A DNA stretch of 64,000 nucleotides from Sarcomyxa edulis (taxonomy: Eukaryota; Basidiomycota; Agaricomycetes; Agaricales; Mycenaceae): the NCBI GenBank assembly GCA_009761415.1, contig QUOL01000008.1:496001-560000 (forward strand), written 5' to 3'. Made by a program: the position numbers and the translations under genes. The notes under the pieces were generated by a model. That model did not search any database, was not told the origin of the DNA, and was given only the letters and a program-made list of their open reading frames with translations. Shown one piece after another: positions 1-10,659 of the stretch; the first letter of the stretch is position 1, and every line of letters starts with the position of its first letter.

Positions 1-849
1 ATTCGTCAGATGCATAGCGAAAGGAAAGGCGCAAGGGTAGGGAGCACTTACCTGGAAACCAGATGTTGGTCTCCCACGCAACCCAGTCGTGGATCTCCCT
101 ACATTCAAATGAATACACCTCCGGGGCGATGTCTCCTTTGTTGATCGGTAGAGTACGACGGCATATGTGTGGCTCGGACTGAGCAAAATTGATGAAGAAC
201 GGTATACCGTTATTATTGAGGATGTTATTCTCCTGTATGTCTCCGTGTTGGAGGCCAGCGGTGTGGAGCTCGACTAGTTGTTCTACGACTTTCAACCTTG
301 CTCGACAGTCCGAGGTGAGCGGAGTCGAAGGAAATGATGATAGAAGAAAACTCACGCGACATCGGTATCCTTTTCGAAGCCTTCTGGCATAGACTCGCCA
401 CAGTACTGCAAGACAAGACAAGTGATTTTGTGCGTGGATAGTTCATCACCATGGATGACGGTGACTTTTGTTTCGTAATGCCCGTAAAATCGAGGAACGA
501 CGCGCCCTTGTAAGGGTTTCAAGGTCGTTTCGTAGAACTGTGCTTCCTTCGATAAAGATTTGAAACCTATGTTACCCCTCAAGTCGACCTTGAGAATAAC
601 ATCGAGAGTTGACTTGGAGCCGGAATCTGGATCCGGTATGAGCTGGGTGCGAAAGATGGCGAAATGCTCTCGCAGGTGAGGAGCCTCATGAGGGATTCGG
701 GTGACGTGTTTTACGGGCAAGTAAGTGGTAGTGGCCCGGGGTGAGTTGGGGCTGGGGAGTGGCAACACAGGTGTGAAGATCACAGGGTATAGGTTTCCGG
801 GGTTCTTGCCCCGTATGCCTATGTCGCAGTCGATGATAAGTTGGTCCAT
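1..849 (-). CDS. Protein kinase-like gene, left inverted copy (3' end outside window)
   Basis: Exon 1 is 849-356 and exon 2 is 296-52; the window starts inside intron 2, so the last exon is missing here. The start is the ATG at 849 (MDQLIID...). Exon 2 carries an HGDIQ..NIL segment, the usual fungal variant of the kinase catalytic loop, followed by FINFAQ where DFG is expected. Exon lengths (494 and 245 nt) and the 59-nt intron equal those of the copy at 12167-13222, so the two are recent duplicates in inverted orientation. The DFG aspartate is replaced by Asn, which argues for a pseudokinase (inference). The gene is divergent from the nuclease-like gene at 1477, with about 630 bp between the two starts. 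Its cellular role is unknown. Confidence 0.72.
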
Positions 850-1476
850 GTTCAACTCGGACTGCAATACTCGTTAGAAAGGTAGTTTGAGAACAGATAT
901 GATGGGTTTGGTAGACTGTAGAAAGAAGAGCAATTCGTGAGTTGTACTTATAGTAGATATCAACAATGGGATGCTCAACATATCGAATAATAGTGACAGA
1001 AGGCCTACAATTGCAAGGTCGCGCGATCGTCAATTGTCTCTGCGCTTGCGGCGTGGCAAGCCTCGCAAACTTGATGATACCGGTCAGGCCTACAGACCAG
1101 ACAGTGTGTACTGTACACGTACTGGTACACGCTGGTACACGTCGAACCTGCAAAAAATATCGATCTCAGTGTGACCTGATCTCACGCCGGCTTCGCGGCT
1201 TGTCTTCGGAGCCAATATTTGAAGCCAATCAGATTTTTTGTTCGCAAGAATTAGGATGCGCCTCTTTGAATCTTTCGGTGGCACAAGTAGCGCTGCGGGC
1301 CTTGGGCGTCCTCGTTGTGGTAAGTATACGTGTCCTTGAGTTCCTCGAGGTTCCACAGTGGCTGTCTGTTGCGCCCTGCCCACTGTATATAAAGGGCCTC
1401 TAGTTCACAGTGCTCTTGCATCGGTCCTCCTGAATAACTCGAATCTCGAACTCTGAAGCTTGAAGCTTGAAACATT
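850..1476. promoter_or_regulatory. Divergent intergenic region of kinase-like and nuclease-like genes
   Basis: No convincing coding sequence. It contains a short run of GTACAC-rich repeats (about 1108-1143) and separates two divergent starts. Open frames here read through non-coding composition and match nothing I recognise. The sequence upstream of the left kinase start differs from that upstream of the right copy, so the duplication did not carry this promoter. Confidence 0.55.
1386..1393 (+). promoter_or_regulatory. TATA box of the nuclease-like gene
   Basis: TATATAAA lies 84 bp before the ATG at 1477, a plausible distance for a fungal core promoter with a short leader. Confidence 0.5.
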
Positions 1477-2866
1477 ATGTCTCTTCCACTCCTACCTCCA
1501 TTCGTACTTGCATCAACACCGGTCGGGACACATCCGCCACAGTCTGGACATGGCCCTGCAAATCGCTCTGCTCAGTTCAGTCCAGTGCCGCAAGTTACGC
1601 ACAGGTCCCCTGAACAACTTCCTCCCTCTCCCACTCCATCTGGACCGCTTCCTGCTCTCAGTCTTCTGACTGGAGCCGTGATGGATGATGGACTTTCACT
1701 GCACTTCAGGACTCTATTCCAGACGCATTCGGAGGAAGCCAGAGATCTCAGCCACACCACTCCTCCACCAACTGTGGGTCTTCCCATACCGCTAGTCGAG
1801 CTGCTACAACACCCTCTGCCTCCACCACCACCCATCTATAAACGACATGCTTTACAGGGAACCCGAGGCCCTACTGAGGCTAACTATGACTTCGTTGGCA
1901 CGAAACTCAAGCACCTTGTTCTGGTACCTGAGCTCATATCCCAGATGGAACCTACAGCACAGGAGCTACTCGCCGGACTACAAGTTCGAATGAATATTCA
2001 AGACTTTCTCTGGCTAGCTAAAGTTCACTCTCACGAAACTTCAAGGAATAGGCCCTCGGTGATCAATAGTGAGCACGACACTCAAGATCTGGTCTGGAGT
2101 TCCATACTTCGTCCAGCATTGACCGCTATGAACACAGTCGAGGCTAATTGCAACGGAAATCGTCAATCCCGTAGTCTCATCCACGAAAATAGAGATACGG
2201 ATGTAAACCTTTGTTCGGGGTCGTCAAATGTGGGTAATATCTCTGATGGGGCTCTTTACAAGAAGACAAAACTACTCGCCACCATCGAGATCAAGACGCA
2301 TGCCGCGTTGCAGTTTGAAAAGCATTTCCATCACCTTTTCGCAAGGATGAGCCCGTTACCCGCAGGAAGTGCTATGAGGTTTGTGTGGCCTGTCCGGGAG
2401 CACACACTGCTCGACACTGAAACGAAGATTCTCGTTCAGGTGAATGTTTTTCCAAAATTACACTATCCGTGTCCTTATGCTTTGATTAGATCTGGACACA
2501 GATGTCCGAACATGAAGTTGATCTGGCCATGCTCTCTTCATTTGAATCGACGTATTTTGTGTTGAAAGAGGGCGATACTCTCTATATGTCTCGCTGCTAC
2601 ACACGCGCAAACGCGCCCATCATGGCTACATTTACTTTCCTTGCTTACTTGACGAACCACATAGACTCCAATGAGCTCCGGGTTCCACCGGTCATAACTT
2701 CCCATTGGCCACAAGGAATTGACTTTTCCAATGGGCCTGCAGGATTACATCCAAGGTGTTTTTAGTGACCCCTTTGTCTGGGTTGACAATACTGATCGTC
2801 GGTTTCAGGACCATTCCTTGGGCTTCGGCTAGTGGCAGACCACGGCGAGCCTTGGGCCACTACTAA
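1477..2866 (+). CDS. Putative PD-(D/E)XK-type nuclease-like protein
   Basis: Exon 1 is 1477-2439, exon 2 about 2490-2755, and a short third exon follows 2808. The Pro/Ser-rich N-terminus (about 120 residues) precedes a globular part. A hydrophobic strand ending in ATIEIK (E271 and K273) follows acidic residues, which resembles the D...ExK core of restriction-endonuclease-fold proteins. That fold assignment is an inference from one motif. After the last acceptor the in-frame reading is short and basic, ending TAA at 2866. A more protein-like frame (PFLGLRLVADHGEPW..., ending TGA at 2912) does not join in phase, so either the 3' end is mis-spliced in my model or the gene has a frameshift. It lies divergent from a kinase-like gene. 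In Crinkler/CR-type eukaryotic effectors, nuclease-fold and kinase domains recur together, which makes the pairing suggestive. Confidence 0.5.
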
Positions 2867-2912
2867 GCAGATTCTTCAGATTCTTGAATGCCAGCTCCGA
2901 ATTAGAGTCTGA

Positions 2913-3277
2913 GCCTAGTCCAAGCGTATTTCCCTTCCTCACATGTACGAACGATAACTGTTGGTCAAATACATGCATAAATATCCTGTCATCTTGAATA
3001 TATACAAATTGTTACTACGAACGAGTACGCGATATTTCACTGGTCCTACATCTGAAGTCGGGTCGACGTCGGTCAGTATTTCGTGTAAGAAAAAAACGAC
3101 AAAACAAGTGACTCGAATATACATATACCCGCGAGTCACACAGACATACATCGAGGACAAGAGATGAAGGAACGAGAGAAGAAAGACACAATGAGATAAA
3201 TCCCCTATACTTCGTCAGAGTTCAGCAACAATACAGCAAATCACACGAACACCATAGACCCTCGGCAATGCAATACC
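2913..3277. other. Intergenic, convergent 3' ends
   Basis: No gene seen. It holds a perfect 8-bp inverted repeat (GTGACTCG at 3108 and CGAGTCAC at 3132) with a 16-nt loop, described as a separate repeat. Confidence 0.5.
3108..3139. repeat. Stem-loop, left of a flanking pair
   Basis: GTGACTCG and CGAGTCAC form a perfect 8-bp stem around a loop with TATACCCG. A related and longer stem with the same loop core lies at 4086-4134, on the other side of the gene at 3278-3918. Confidence 0.6.
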
Positions 3278-3918
3278 TCACGGATTCCTCAACCCAAAAC
3301 TCCACAGCGCCTCCAAAACAGCCCTCTCCACAACAGAAATATCATCATAAACACTCCCCGCCACATGCCACCACCGAACCTCATAAGCATCATACTCGCG
3401 CGCCAGACATTTCCGACGAGAAAGGAAGTCGGGTAGGTGATAGTGTATATCTGGGAAGGCTTGGATGATGGGATCGGTGGGTTTGATGGATCGGATGTCT
3501 CGGACGAGCCACATGAATTCGAGACCTATTGAGGATCGGATTGTGTCGTAGAAGGGGTCGATGTGGCCGTCGTCTAGGATTGGTGTTTCGAAGATCTAAG
3601 AGTTTGAGTTCGAGGTCAGTTTGTTTAGAGGGGCAATTATGACAGAACATCGCTCGTACACACCTGCCTCGTCAGAGAGAAAGTACGTCCATCAGCGAGT
3701 TCTATGTGAAGTTTGCTTTGGATAACACGGATGTGATGCAACACTCCGAAGAGTGCACTGAGTTGATAATTCAGAGTGCGATCCATCGAGGTATCGAGGA
3801 TGTGCTTCTCTGAGCCCGTGTAAGGAGCGTATGCAGAGAGGAGAGAACGTTCTGACTCGAGTACATACATACTCCCGGGCCCGAGGCCTCTGATTCGCAC
3901 GAATTGGCATCTGGCCAT
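3278..3918 (-). CDS. Uncharacterised conserved-looking protein
   Basis: The start is the ATG at 3918 (MARCQFVRIRGLGPGS...). Exon 1 runs to about 3665, then a short intron, and exon 2 continues from about 3597 to the TGA at 3278. The two parts read as one globular protein of about 190 residues: a hydrophobic half with LNYQLSALFGVLHHIRVI and a C-terminal half with MWLVRDIRSIKPTDPIIQAF and WWHVAGSVYDDISVVE. I see no signal peptide or membrane segment and do not recognise the family. The gene is bracketed by two similar stem-loops (3108-3139 and 4086-4134). Further upstream exons are possible. Confidence 0.55.
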
Positions 3919-4085
3919 CAGATCATCAAAACATCAAAACATCACAACTTTGAATCAACAAGAAACGACGAAACGACGAAACGAAGAAACGAACCAACAA
4001 GAAACGACGCAACCCCCGTGCAGCTGATGACCCGCACAGTGAACATTACACGCATGAATGTGCGTGCATTTGCCTCGAGATCATA

Positions 4086-4134
4086 TGACTCGCGCTGCAG
4101 ACATTCGGATGTGTATGTATACCCGCGCGAGTCA
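4086..4134. repeat. Stem-loop, right of a flanking pair
   Basis: TGACTCGCGC (4086-4095) and GCGCGAGTCA (4125-4134) are perfect 10-bp inverted repeats. The loop shares TATACCCG and the downstream ATACAT.GAGG with the element at 3108, so the two are related direct repeats about 1 kb apart. Confidence 0.6.
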
Positions 4135-4350
4135 CTGGTATACATTGAGGGCGAGGAAGGAAGGGAGGAAGGAGAAAAGGGAAGAAAGAAGAAATGAGGA
4201 AAAGGTAATTTTATTACCAACCAGCGAATTAAGTATGTCGTACTCTTTCTTGCGCCTGGGACCTGAATCCGGACTCGTATTGACCAGCTGAAATGAGATA
4301 GTCGGAGCAAGAACGCTCGAGGAAGTGAACCCAGGGTTATTGACGGCCTA

Positions 4351-4498
4351 CATGACGTCGTTCCAGAAGTATACGTCCAGATAGTTATACTTGCTCCACT
4401 GGTAGCTTGGGTTCGTGATAAGGTCACAATTAGATCCAAAGATCGAGGAAGACGTACATCCAAATTGCGATCGATTGATGGACGTGTAGATCGACTTG
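4351..4498 (-). CDS. Possible unannotated exon, product unknown
   Basis: Reading leftwards from a good acceptor (ACATATAG at about 4500), one frame gives a protein-like stretch with HAKSIYT, IFGSNCDL and YNYLDVYFWNDVM before a TAG. Aromatic and Cys content is far above that of the surrounding frames. I could not assign a start; a hydrophobic reading further upstream (about 4560-4720) may belong to the same gene. It might be a small secreted or membrane protein, or chance. Confidence 0.25.
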
Positions 4499-5747
4499 GC
4501 GTGCTATATGTGAGTGTGTGTGACTCCCGAGGGTTTTCAGAACTAACGCGCTAGAGAGACGACGGCGAGCGGCGAGAAAGAGAGAGAGAGAGCGAGCGAT
4601 GCACCACAGTACGCAGTTATGGAAGACCCCAGTTCAAGCGTATGCATGAGATCACAGTGGAGTCCGATAGCGAACATTAACGCCAAGAGTCGGGAGTCAA
4701 AGAAGGGTGATGAGATGTGTTCTCTCTACGGACGGTGGGTGGGTCTTGGAATCATCGCAAGGTTTTCGAATGATGTGTGGAGTGGATGGGCGTACGGAAT
4801 GATGTCTATTCGGTTGTGAGGGACGAGTTACGTTGACGCAATGCATGGAGGCTCATACTTAATGTGAGCTTCGAGTTCGTGAGGTGGAGAGGTGACGTGA
4901 CGCACGTGTAGGTGTAATCGCTGCAGACGATCGGTATTCGAGGATGTCGATATGACCATCGGAATTTGCAAGGGAGCGAGAGCAGTAGCGTCATTCTTCT
5001 ACCCTTAAGTCGGGATACTGTGTCTTTGTCTTGGACAGACTAGGTTAGCACCTCGGGAGAAGACATAGTGTGATTCGTTGGGGGTGAGCGATAAAGAGGT
5101 TACTCTGTCTTGGGAGACCCAAATCGGCACGCTAAGGAAAAGACAAATTGAAATGAACATCGATAGCGAGTTAGAAGTGGGACATTTACATACGATGCGT
5201 ACTGCCATACATACTAGTGCCGCTAGAACACATTATTCTGCAGTGCTTCCCAGTGCAATGGGTAAAGTATATCGAGTGCAGTCACTCGAGAAGTCTGTGC
5301 GGTGTTGGCGTATGAGTCGGACACTGATGATGGGCTGATTGTGCCTATTCGGCGATCTTGCACAGCTACTTTCAAGTTTAGTGATTCTGATGTCCGATGG
5401 GTGATTGCAGATCCTGCCAGTAGCTCTAGAGTGACGGACTCTGAGTCGTTCGAGGATACGAGGGTGTCTCTAGGTAGGAGAGTATCTCTCGACAAACTCA
5501 GAGGGCATTACGGTAGATGGTCGTACGTGAAAGAGATTGACGGGATCGCCGGCGTCACGGTGTCACGATAAGAGGCCGCCGTAATTTGGCCGTAATGAAC
5601 GCCGAAAAACACGGGCCGATGCCGAATGACGACAGCTAACTAATTTATAATTAGACACAGCCGCCGCCCGCGTTTTCTTTTTCTTCCGCTTCTCTCCCAG
5701 TCTCTCTCTTCCTTCATTCTTCTTCCCAGTGCTCGTCGTCGTTCATC

Positions 5748-8642
5748 ATGTCGTCCACACCATCGAGCTCATCGTCGCTCCCGACGTTGAAGCTATCCTC
5801 GCCGCTGTCACCCCCGATGACCACACGTCCACGCGCTTCTGACGTGTTTAGACCCAAGGAACGACTGCCATTAGACCCGTTCTCGAATGCCAGCTCACCC
5901 TGGTCAATATCCCTCCACCCAACAAACCCCCTCGCTCTCTCTCCTCGCGTTATTCTCGTCCTCGGATGCAAGTATCCTTCTTATCTCACTGCATATCACA
6001 GCGCTGACTGACACGCATATACAGGCCCTACAGCTACAGACTTGCACCCACTCATTACATCTCCAACTCTCTCATCCTCACGCTCTCTAATTCTTCTCGC
6101 AACACACTCCCCACCTCAATTCAAATCTCCCCAAAGCCCAGGCCTTTCCATCCGCATCCTCCGTCTCTCCACACCTCTCGATATTCTCCAATCAGGTTCT
6201 CTCCGTCTCGTCCACATCCTCGAACGCGCAGAACGCGTCGCAGCCACATGGCGAACAACCGCACAATTATTAACGTCAATTTCGTCTCCAAGTGATATCC
6301 TCGAAATGGTAGAAGACGGTCCGGATGGGGAATTTATATATACCGGAACCTCTCCATCGCCATCGCCATCACCCTCTCCACGCCCACAATCCCAATCCCA
6401 ATTTCTATCCCCAAGCTCAAGCCCATACCCACACCCACGTCCACTCTCCGTAGCATCAAACCTCTCATTCTCATCCATTTCCTCCTTCTCATCCGCCACG
6501 TCGTCTTCCACACGTAACCGTTTCAGATTTCGCACTTCATCCTCCTCATCCGCTAACAGTAATACTATACCCCGCTCCCGTTCCCGTTCTCGCTCGAAAT
6601 CAAAAACCCCTTCCACGAAGAACAGACTCAAACACGGCCGCGGACGTGCGTTCGACGCTATCATCAATTTCCTCCCAGGTCCTGGTCCCAGCCATGGCCA
6701 TGGCCAAATCCCCGTACCCGTACCCGATAAACATATCCTCAAACACGTTATATTGGTAACGACCGTTTCACGTCCTTTTCTTTCTTCCGACTCGCTACTT
6801 CATTCGCATTCGCATTCCCACCCGCCACATCCGAATGCTAATGGGAATATCGGTTCTCCACAACCCCCACTCCTCCTCCCGCCAGCACCTCAAACGCAAA
6901 CTCGAATCGGAGCGACGACGACGCGAAAACGATGGAGCGTGTTAAACCTCGCGGAGTCATTCAAACACTCCCCCTCTCCCCCTCCGTCCGCTTTCTCCAC
7001 CTCTGCATCTAATTCAACGCGCACTTCCACTTCTACATCGAGATCAACGTCTACATCTAACTCTGCATCCACATCCACCTCGCAATCCCAATCCCAATCC
7101 CAATCCAATTCCACCCCATTACCATCATATGCCGGGAACTCATACATAATCCACATCCTCCCCCTCCCCCCACTCTCTCGCACCAGTTCCCTTCAAAATT
7201 CCAGTTCGAGTTCCCTATCACATCAATCACCGAAACCCCCACCAAGCACGCAATCACAATACCTCCTCCCCCCACGTCCATCAAGTCTAAACCCACACCG
7301 TCGATCACATCCTCCGCTCTCGCCTTCCTCTCCACACAATGTCAACCTCAATCTCAATCCCAATCCTAATCTCACTCTTCCACGACAACGTCCCAACTCA
7401 ACTCATGTCCCACAGAACCAGGTCCGGAACGGGGCAGGGACAGCGAACGGATTGATACAGAGCCTCGAACGGTTCTTGATACATTCGCACGGAGCTGCCA
7501 CATCTTCTCTGACGCCTGTGTCGACTGGGGTTGGTGGGATTGGGGGCGGGGGCGGGAGTGGACATGCGTATGGAGAGGGAAGGAGGTCGGTGTCGTTCGA
7601 GGATGGGTTTGTTGGCGGTGGTGTTGGTGTAGGTAATGGTGCAGCGGGAACACAACCCCACCCCCAGGTGATAGAGACGGGCCCGATACCGTATCTCGTC
7701 CCTTTACACGTTTTTGTCAAGCCCGTTGGTGTTGGTGCGCCTACTATGCCTATGCCTCCGGTTATGGGTATGGGTGAGGACGTCTCTTCTACAACTATAT
7801 CCACATCTACAACCTCGGCTACGACTTCTCCTACGACCTCGACTACAACTACGGCTTCGAGTACGAGTATTGCGTCTACGTCGACGATAGCGAGCACGGT
7901 AGACGCGATCCTATGCGGCCTGCTGGATGAACAGGGGAGGTGGGAGGGGAGGGCTTGGGTTGGGAATGTCCGTGTTCGTGCGAGTGGGAGTGTGGGTGTT
8001 CGTGATGGGGGAAGTGGGAGTGTGAGTGTTCGTGATGGTGGGAGTGGGAGTGGGGGTGGAAGTGGGGGTGGGAGCGGGGGTGGGAGTGCGAGTGGGGTTG
8101 GGAGTGCGAGTGCGAGTGCGAGTGGAGTTGGGAGCGGGAGTGCGAGTGCAAGTGTGTCGGACGCGCGTGATGCTCGGAAAGATACAGATGTTGACGAGAA
8201 AGAGGAGGAGGAGGAAGTGCGCATCATCGCAACTTCAATATCGACGTCAACGCTATCGACTCGTTCGAAATCACTTACAAGGAAGAACCACGACCACACG
8301 AAAGACAAAGACGTGGGACTGAGCGGATTACCGACTCCGCCTGATTCGTCGGAGGAGAGTGTTGTTTTGGATGGGGAGGGTGAGGGGGATGGGGATGAGG
8401 AGTCGGGTGAAGACGCCATCGGGGGTGGGGGTGGGGAGGAGGAGGAGGGCGAGAACGAGAAAGTCGTTGCAGTTGAAGTTACGGGACCCGCGAAAGAGGC
8501 ATCAGGACTCGGACTCAAATCCGGTGAAAGCGACACCGACGTCGACAAGTCCATGACCACGACGACGAAACACACCCACCCTCATACTTCAAAGTGGAAA
8601 TTCTGGAAAGGACGCGTCGCAGTTTCAGTTGCACGCGATTGA
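5748..8642 (+). CDS. Large Ser/Thr/Gly-rich low-complexity protein with a GC-AG intron
   Basis: Exon 1 is 5748-5967 and exon 2 is 6025-8642, giving 945 residues. A GT donor does not keep the frame. The only joint that does uses GCAAGT at 5968 and CAG at 6024 and restores ...LVLGCPTATDLHPL. The first about 180 residues are fairly ordered (LSIRILRLSTPLDILQSGSL, ERAERVAATWR). The rest is low complexity: SPSP and SQSQ runs, STST runs, then Gly/Ser and acidic tracts. The C-terminus has a short basic/aromatic end (KWKFWKGRVAV). I do not recognise the family; the ordered N-terminus is the part likely to define it. It converges on the Duc1-like gene at 9290. Confidence 0.75.
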
Positions 8643-9289
8643 GTATAAGTATCATATCTACATCTATATCTTGGCTACCTCCTCTCTCCTCTCTCCTCTA
8701 GCGCTTGTCATGCATGGTTGGAATTGGACGACACGCGTACGGTTACGGTTACGGGTACATATCATCATCTTCTTCTTCGTCTTCGTCTCCTTCGTCTTCG
8801 TTTTCCTATCTCTTGATTCCATCCTTCCATCCATCCTTCCATCCATCCATCTTTCCATCCATTCGTTCATCAATCCATCATTAATATTTATGCATTCATC
8901 CAACAGACATTCCTCTCTAGATCTCATCTCATTTTATTCCATTTCACTCATCCCGTCCCCTCCATCCATCCATCCCTCCATCCATCATTAAATATATCAG
9001 CATCTTGGCATTAGCATCTTGGCATTTGGTTAGAACTATCGCTACGCAATACGATTCTAGATCTTGGAACATATATATACCTGCGTACGCACGGAGAGAA
9101 AGGGAAAGAACTTCAACGTTTCAGCGCTGACAAGGAGTCGTGGACGACGAGAGGGCCATATTTACATTTGATATCTCGAGAGGGTATAGGTATTATATAT
9201 AGACTGTGGGCAGTGGTACAATTGATACAGATAATAAGTACAATATATACACCGTTAATAGGAACACTTATAATACATGTCTACCCATT
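8643..9289. other. 3' intergenic region with CCAT microsatellite
   Basis: Convergent 3' ends. It is T/C-rich on the plus strand at 8660-8820, followed by repeated CCAT units. No gene seen. Confidence 0.5.
8818..8990 (+). repeat. (CCAT/TCCATCCT)n microsatellite
   Basis: Two blocks of repeated TCCATCCT and CCAT units (8818-8870 and 8955-8988) lie in the convergent intergenic region. Confidence 0.8.
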
Positions 9290-10659
9290 TCACGCCAGGT
9301 CCTCCCCATCCTCATCCTCCAACTCAATAGTCACACACCAAAACATCTTATCCCACGGCTCGTCATCTCCCCCTCCATTTCCACCACCCCCACTCAGACC
9401 CGCACCAGCACCACCCTCCCTCCCAGCCCTGGAACAACAAACAAACCTCACAGGCTGTCCATCCCAATACCTCATGAGATCAAACGAAAGCCCTCCAGGT
9501 AGGCGCAGTGCGAGTCGGGGGTTGAATTCGAGGAAACCGTAGCAGAAGTCTGTTGTTAGGACGTCCTGTGGGGAGGGGGGAGGGGGAGGGGGTTAGTATT
9601 AGTGACGATACCAGGAGACGGGAATGAGAAACACTCACGTTCGGACCAAACACGACATCCTTACGATTCTGCGCGTCGCTGAAGTACGTCCGGCGGTCCG
9701 TTGCTGTTGGGAGGATTAGTTTTGGTTTCGCGTTCGAAGGGGAATGTGAAGGCGTGGGTGATGGTGAGGGTTTGAGAGCAGTGGTACGTTGTTTGATCTT
9801 GCTCTTTGTTTTACTGATGATCGATTTCCGAGAGGAAAAGGAAGAGGAGGAGGAAGAGGAGGGTTTTGGAGAAGATTCTGAACTTGAGGAGAGGGAAAGA
9901 GAGGAGGAGGATGAGGACGAGGAAGAGGACGATGATGATGATGGTGAAGAAGACGATGTTCGCACGAGCGCGTAGTGCAGCTGAGACGTGTCGTCTGCGA
10001 TGGAATGAGGTGGGGGGAATATGGGCGGGGTACTAGCACCGTGGGATGGAGATGGAGATGGAGATGAAGATGGAGACGATACAAGGCGGGTATGCACAAA
10101 ATGAGGCATGGTAGATATGAGTGGGGAGAGCGCCCATGGTTTTGTTTGAGAAGATAGGTTGTGTTCTAATGTTGGGTCGATGTACCTGATCGTGATGAGA
10201 CGAAAGTTAGTCGCGATCGGTGGTAAGTACCAACTCAAACTTTGTTAGTGCTAGTGAAGTTGGAACGAACGCACTTCATGAATTTGAAGGCAGCTCCAGA
10301 GCCCCAGGGTAGTTTTAATGGCCTGTCGAAGGTGTTTCCGAATAGGATGTCGTCTGCTGAACAGGGTTGGAGGAACCTGCCTGGGAGACGGTGTCAGACA
10401 GACAGACCAACTAGAAACATTGTAAGAACACACCTTGAACCTGTATACTCCACGTAACGCCCATCCTATCCTCCCTATCAAAGTAACCCCCGCCATCATT
10501 CCCGCCACCGTCAGCGCCGTCAAAGCCTTTCACGAACACGACGACTTGGCCTACAAACGCGTCGGATGCGATAGGGTGGGGCGTGTTGGAGTTGACCTGG
10601 TGTGTTATTGGGGTAAGGCGGGTTGGGTCGGGGCCTGCTAGGACTCGGAGACGTGGCAT
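9290..10659 (-). CDS. Duc1/DUF1769-family cell-cortex protein
   Basis: Four exons: 10659-10434, 10380-10275, 10185-9639 and 9565-9290, giving 384 residues. The chain carries the conserved DUF1769 signatures in order: LRVLAGP at the N-terminus, IQVQGRFLQP..ADDILFGNTFDRPLKLPWGSG, KFMKYIDPTLE, KPWALSPLISTM, and near the end YFSDAQNRKDVVFGPN and DLMRYWDGQPVRFVC. A Ser-rich insertion of about 130 residues splits the domain after the ISTMPHF region; such an insertion is common in basidiomycete homologues. The fission yeast member Duc1 is a cortical protein reported to bind PI(4,5)P2, so a role at the plasma membrane or ER-membrane contacts is likely. The ATG at 10659 gives MPRLRVLAGP; an earlier TTG was not used. 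Confidence 0.88.

Larger units (their letters stand above)
3919..5747. other. Long intergenic region with one possible exon
   Basis: Mostly non-coding composition. It contains the stem-loop at 4086-4134, purine-rich runs (4140-4205 and 4575-4600) and the possible minus-strand exon at 4351-4498. Open frames at 5078-5571 on both strands look like chance readings. The CT-rich leader at 5680-5730 belongs to the Ser-rich gene that starts at 5748. Confidence 0.5.

Noticed and set aside
5223..5571. Overlapping frames on both strands before the Ser-rich gene
   Set aside because: They overlap on both strands, with no splice context or protein-like pattern to choose one; treated as chance.
7403..8575. 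390-residue antisense frame opposite the Ser-rich gene
   Set aside because: Its length follows from the repetitive composition of the sense gene; the sense frame has an in-phase start and a clear N-terminal region.
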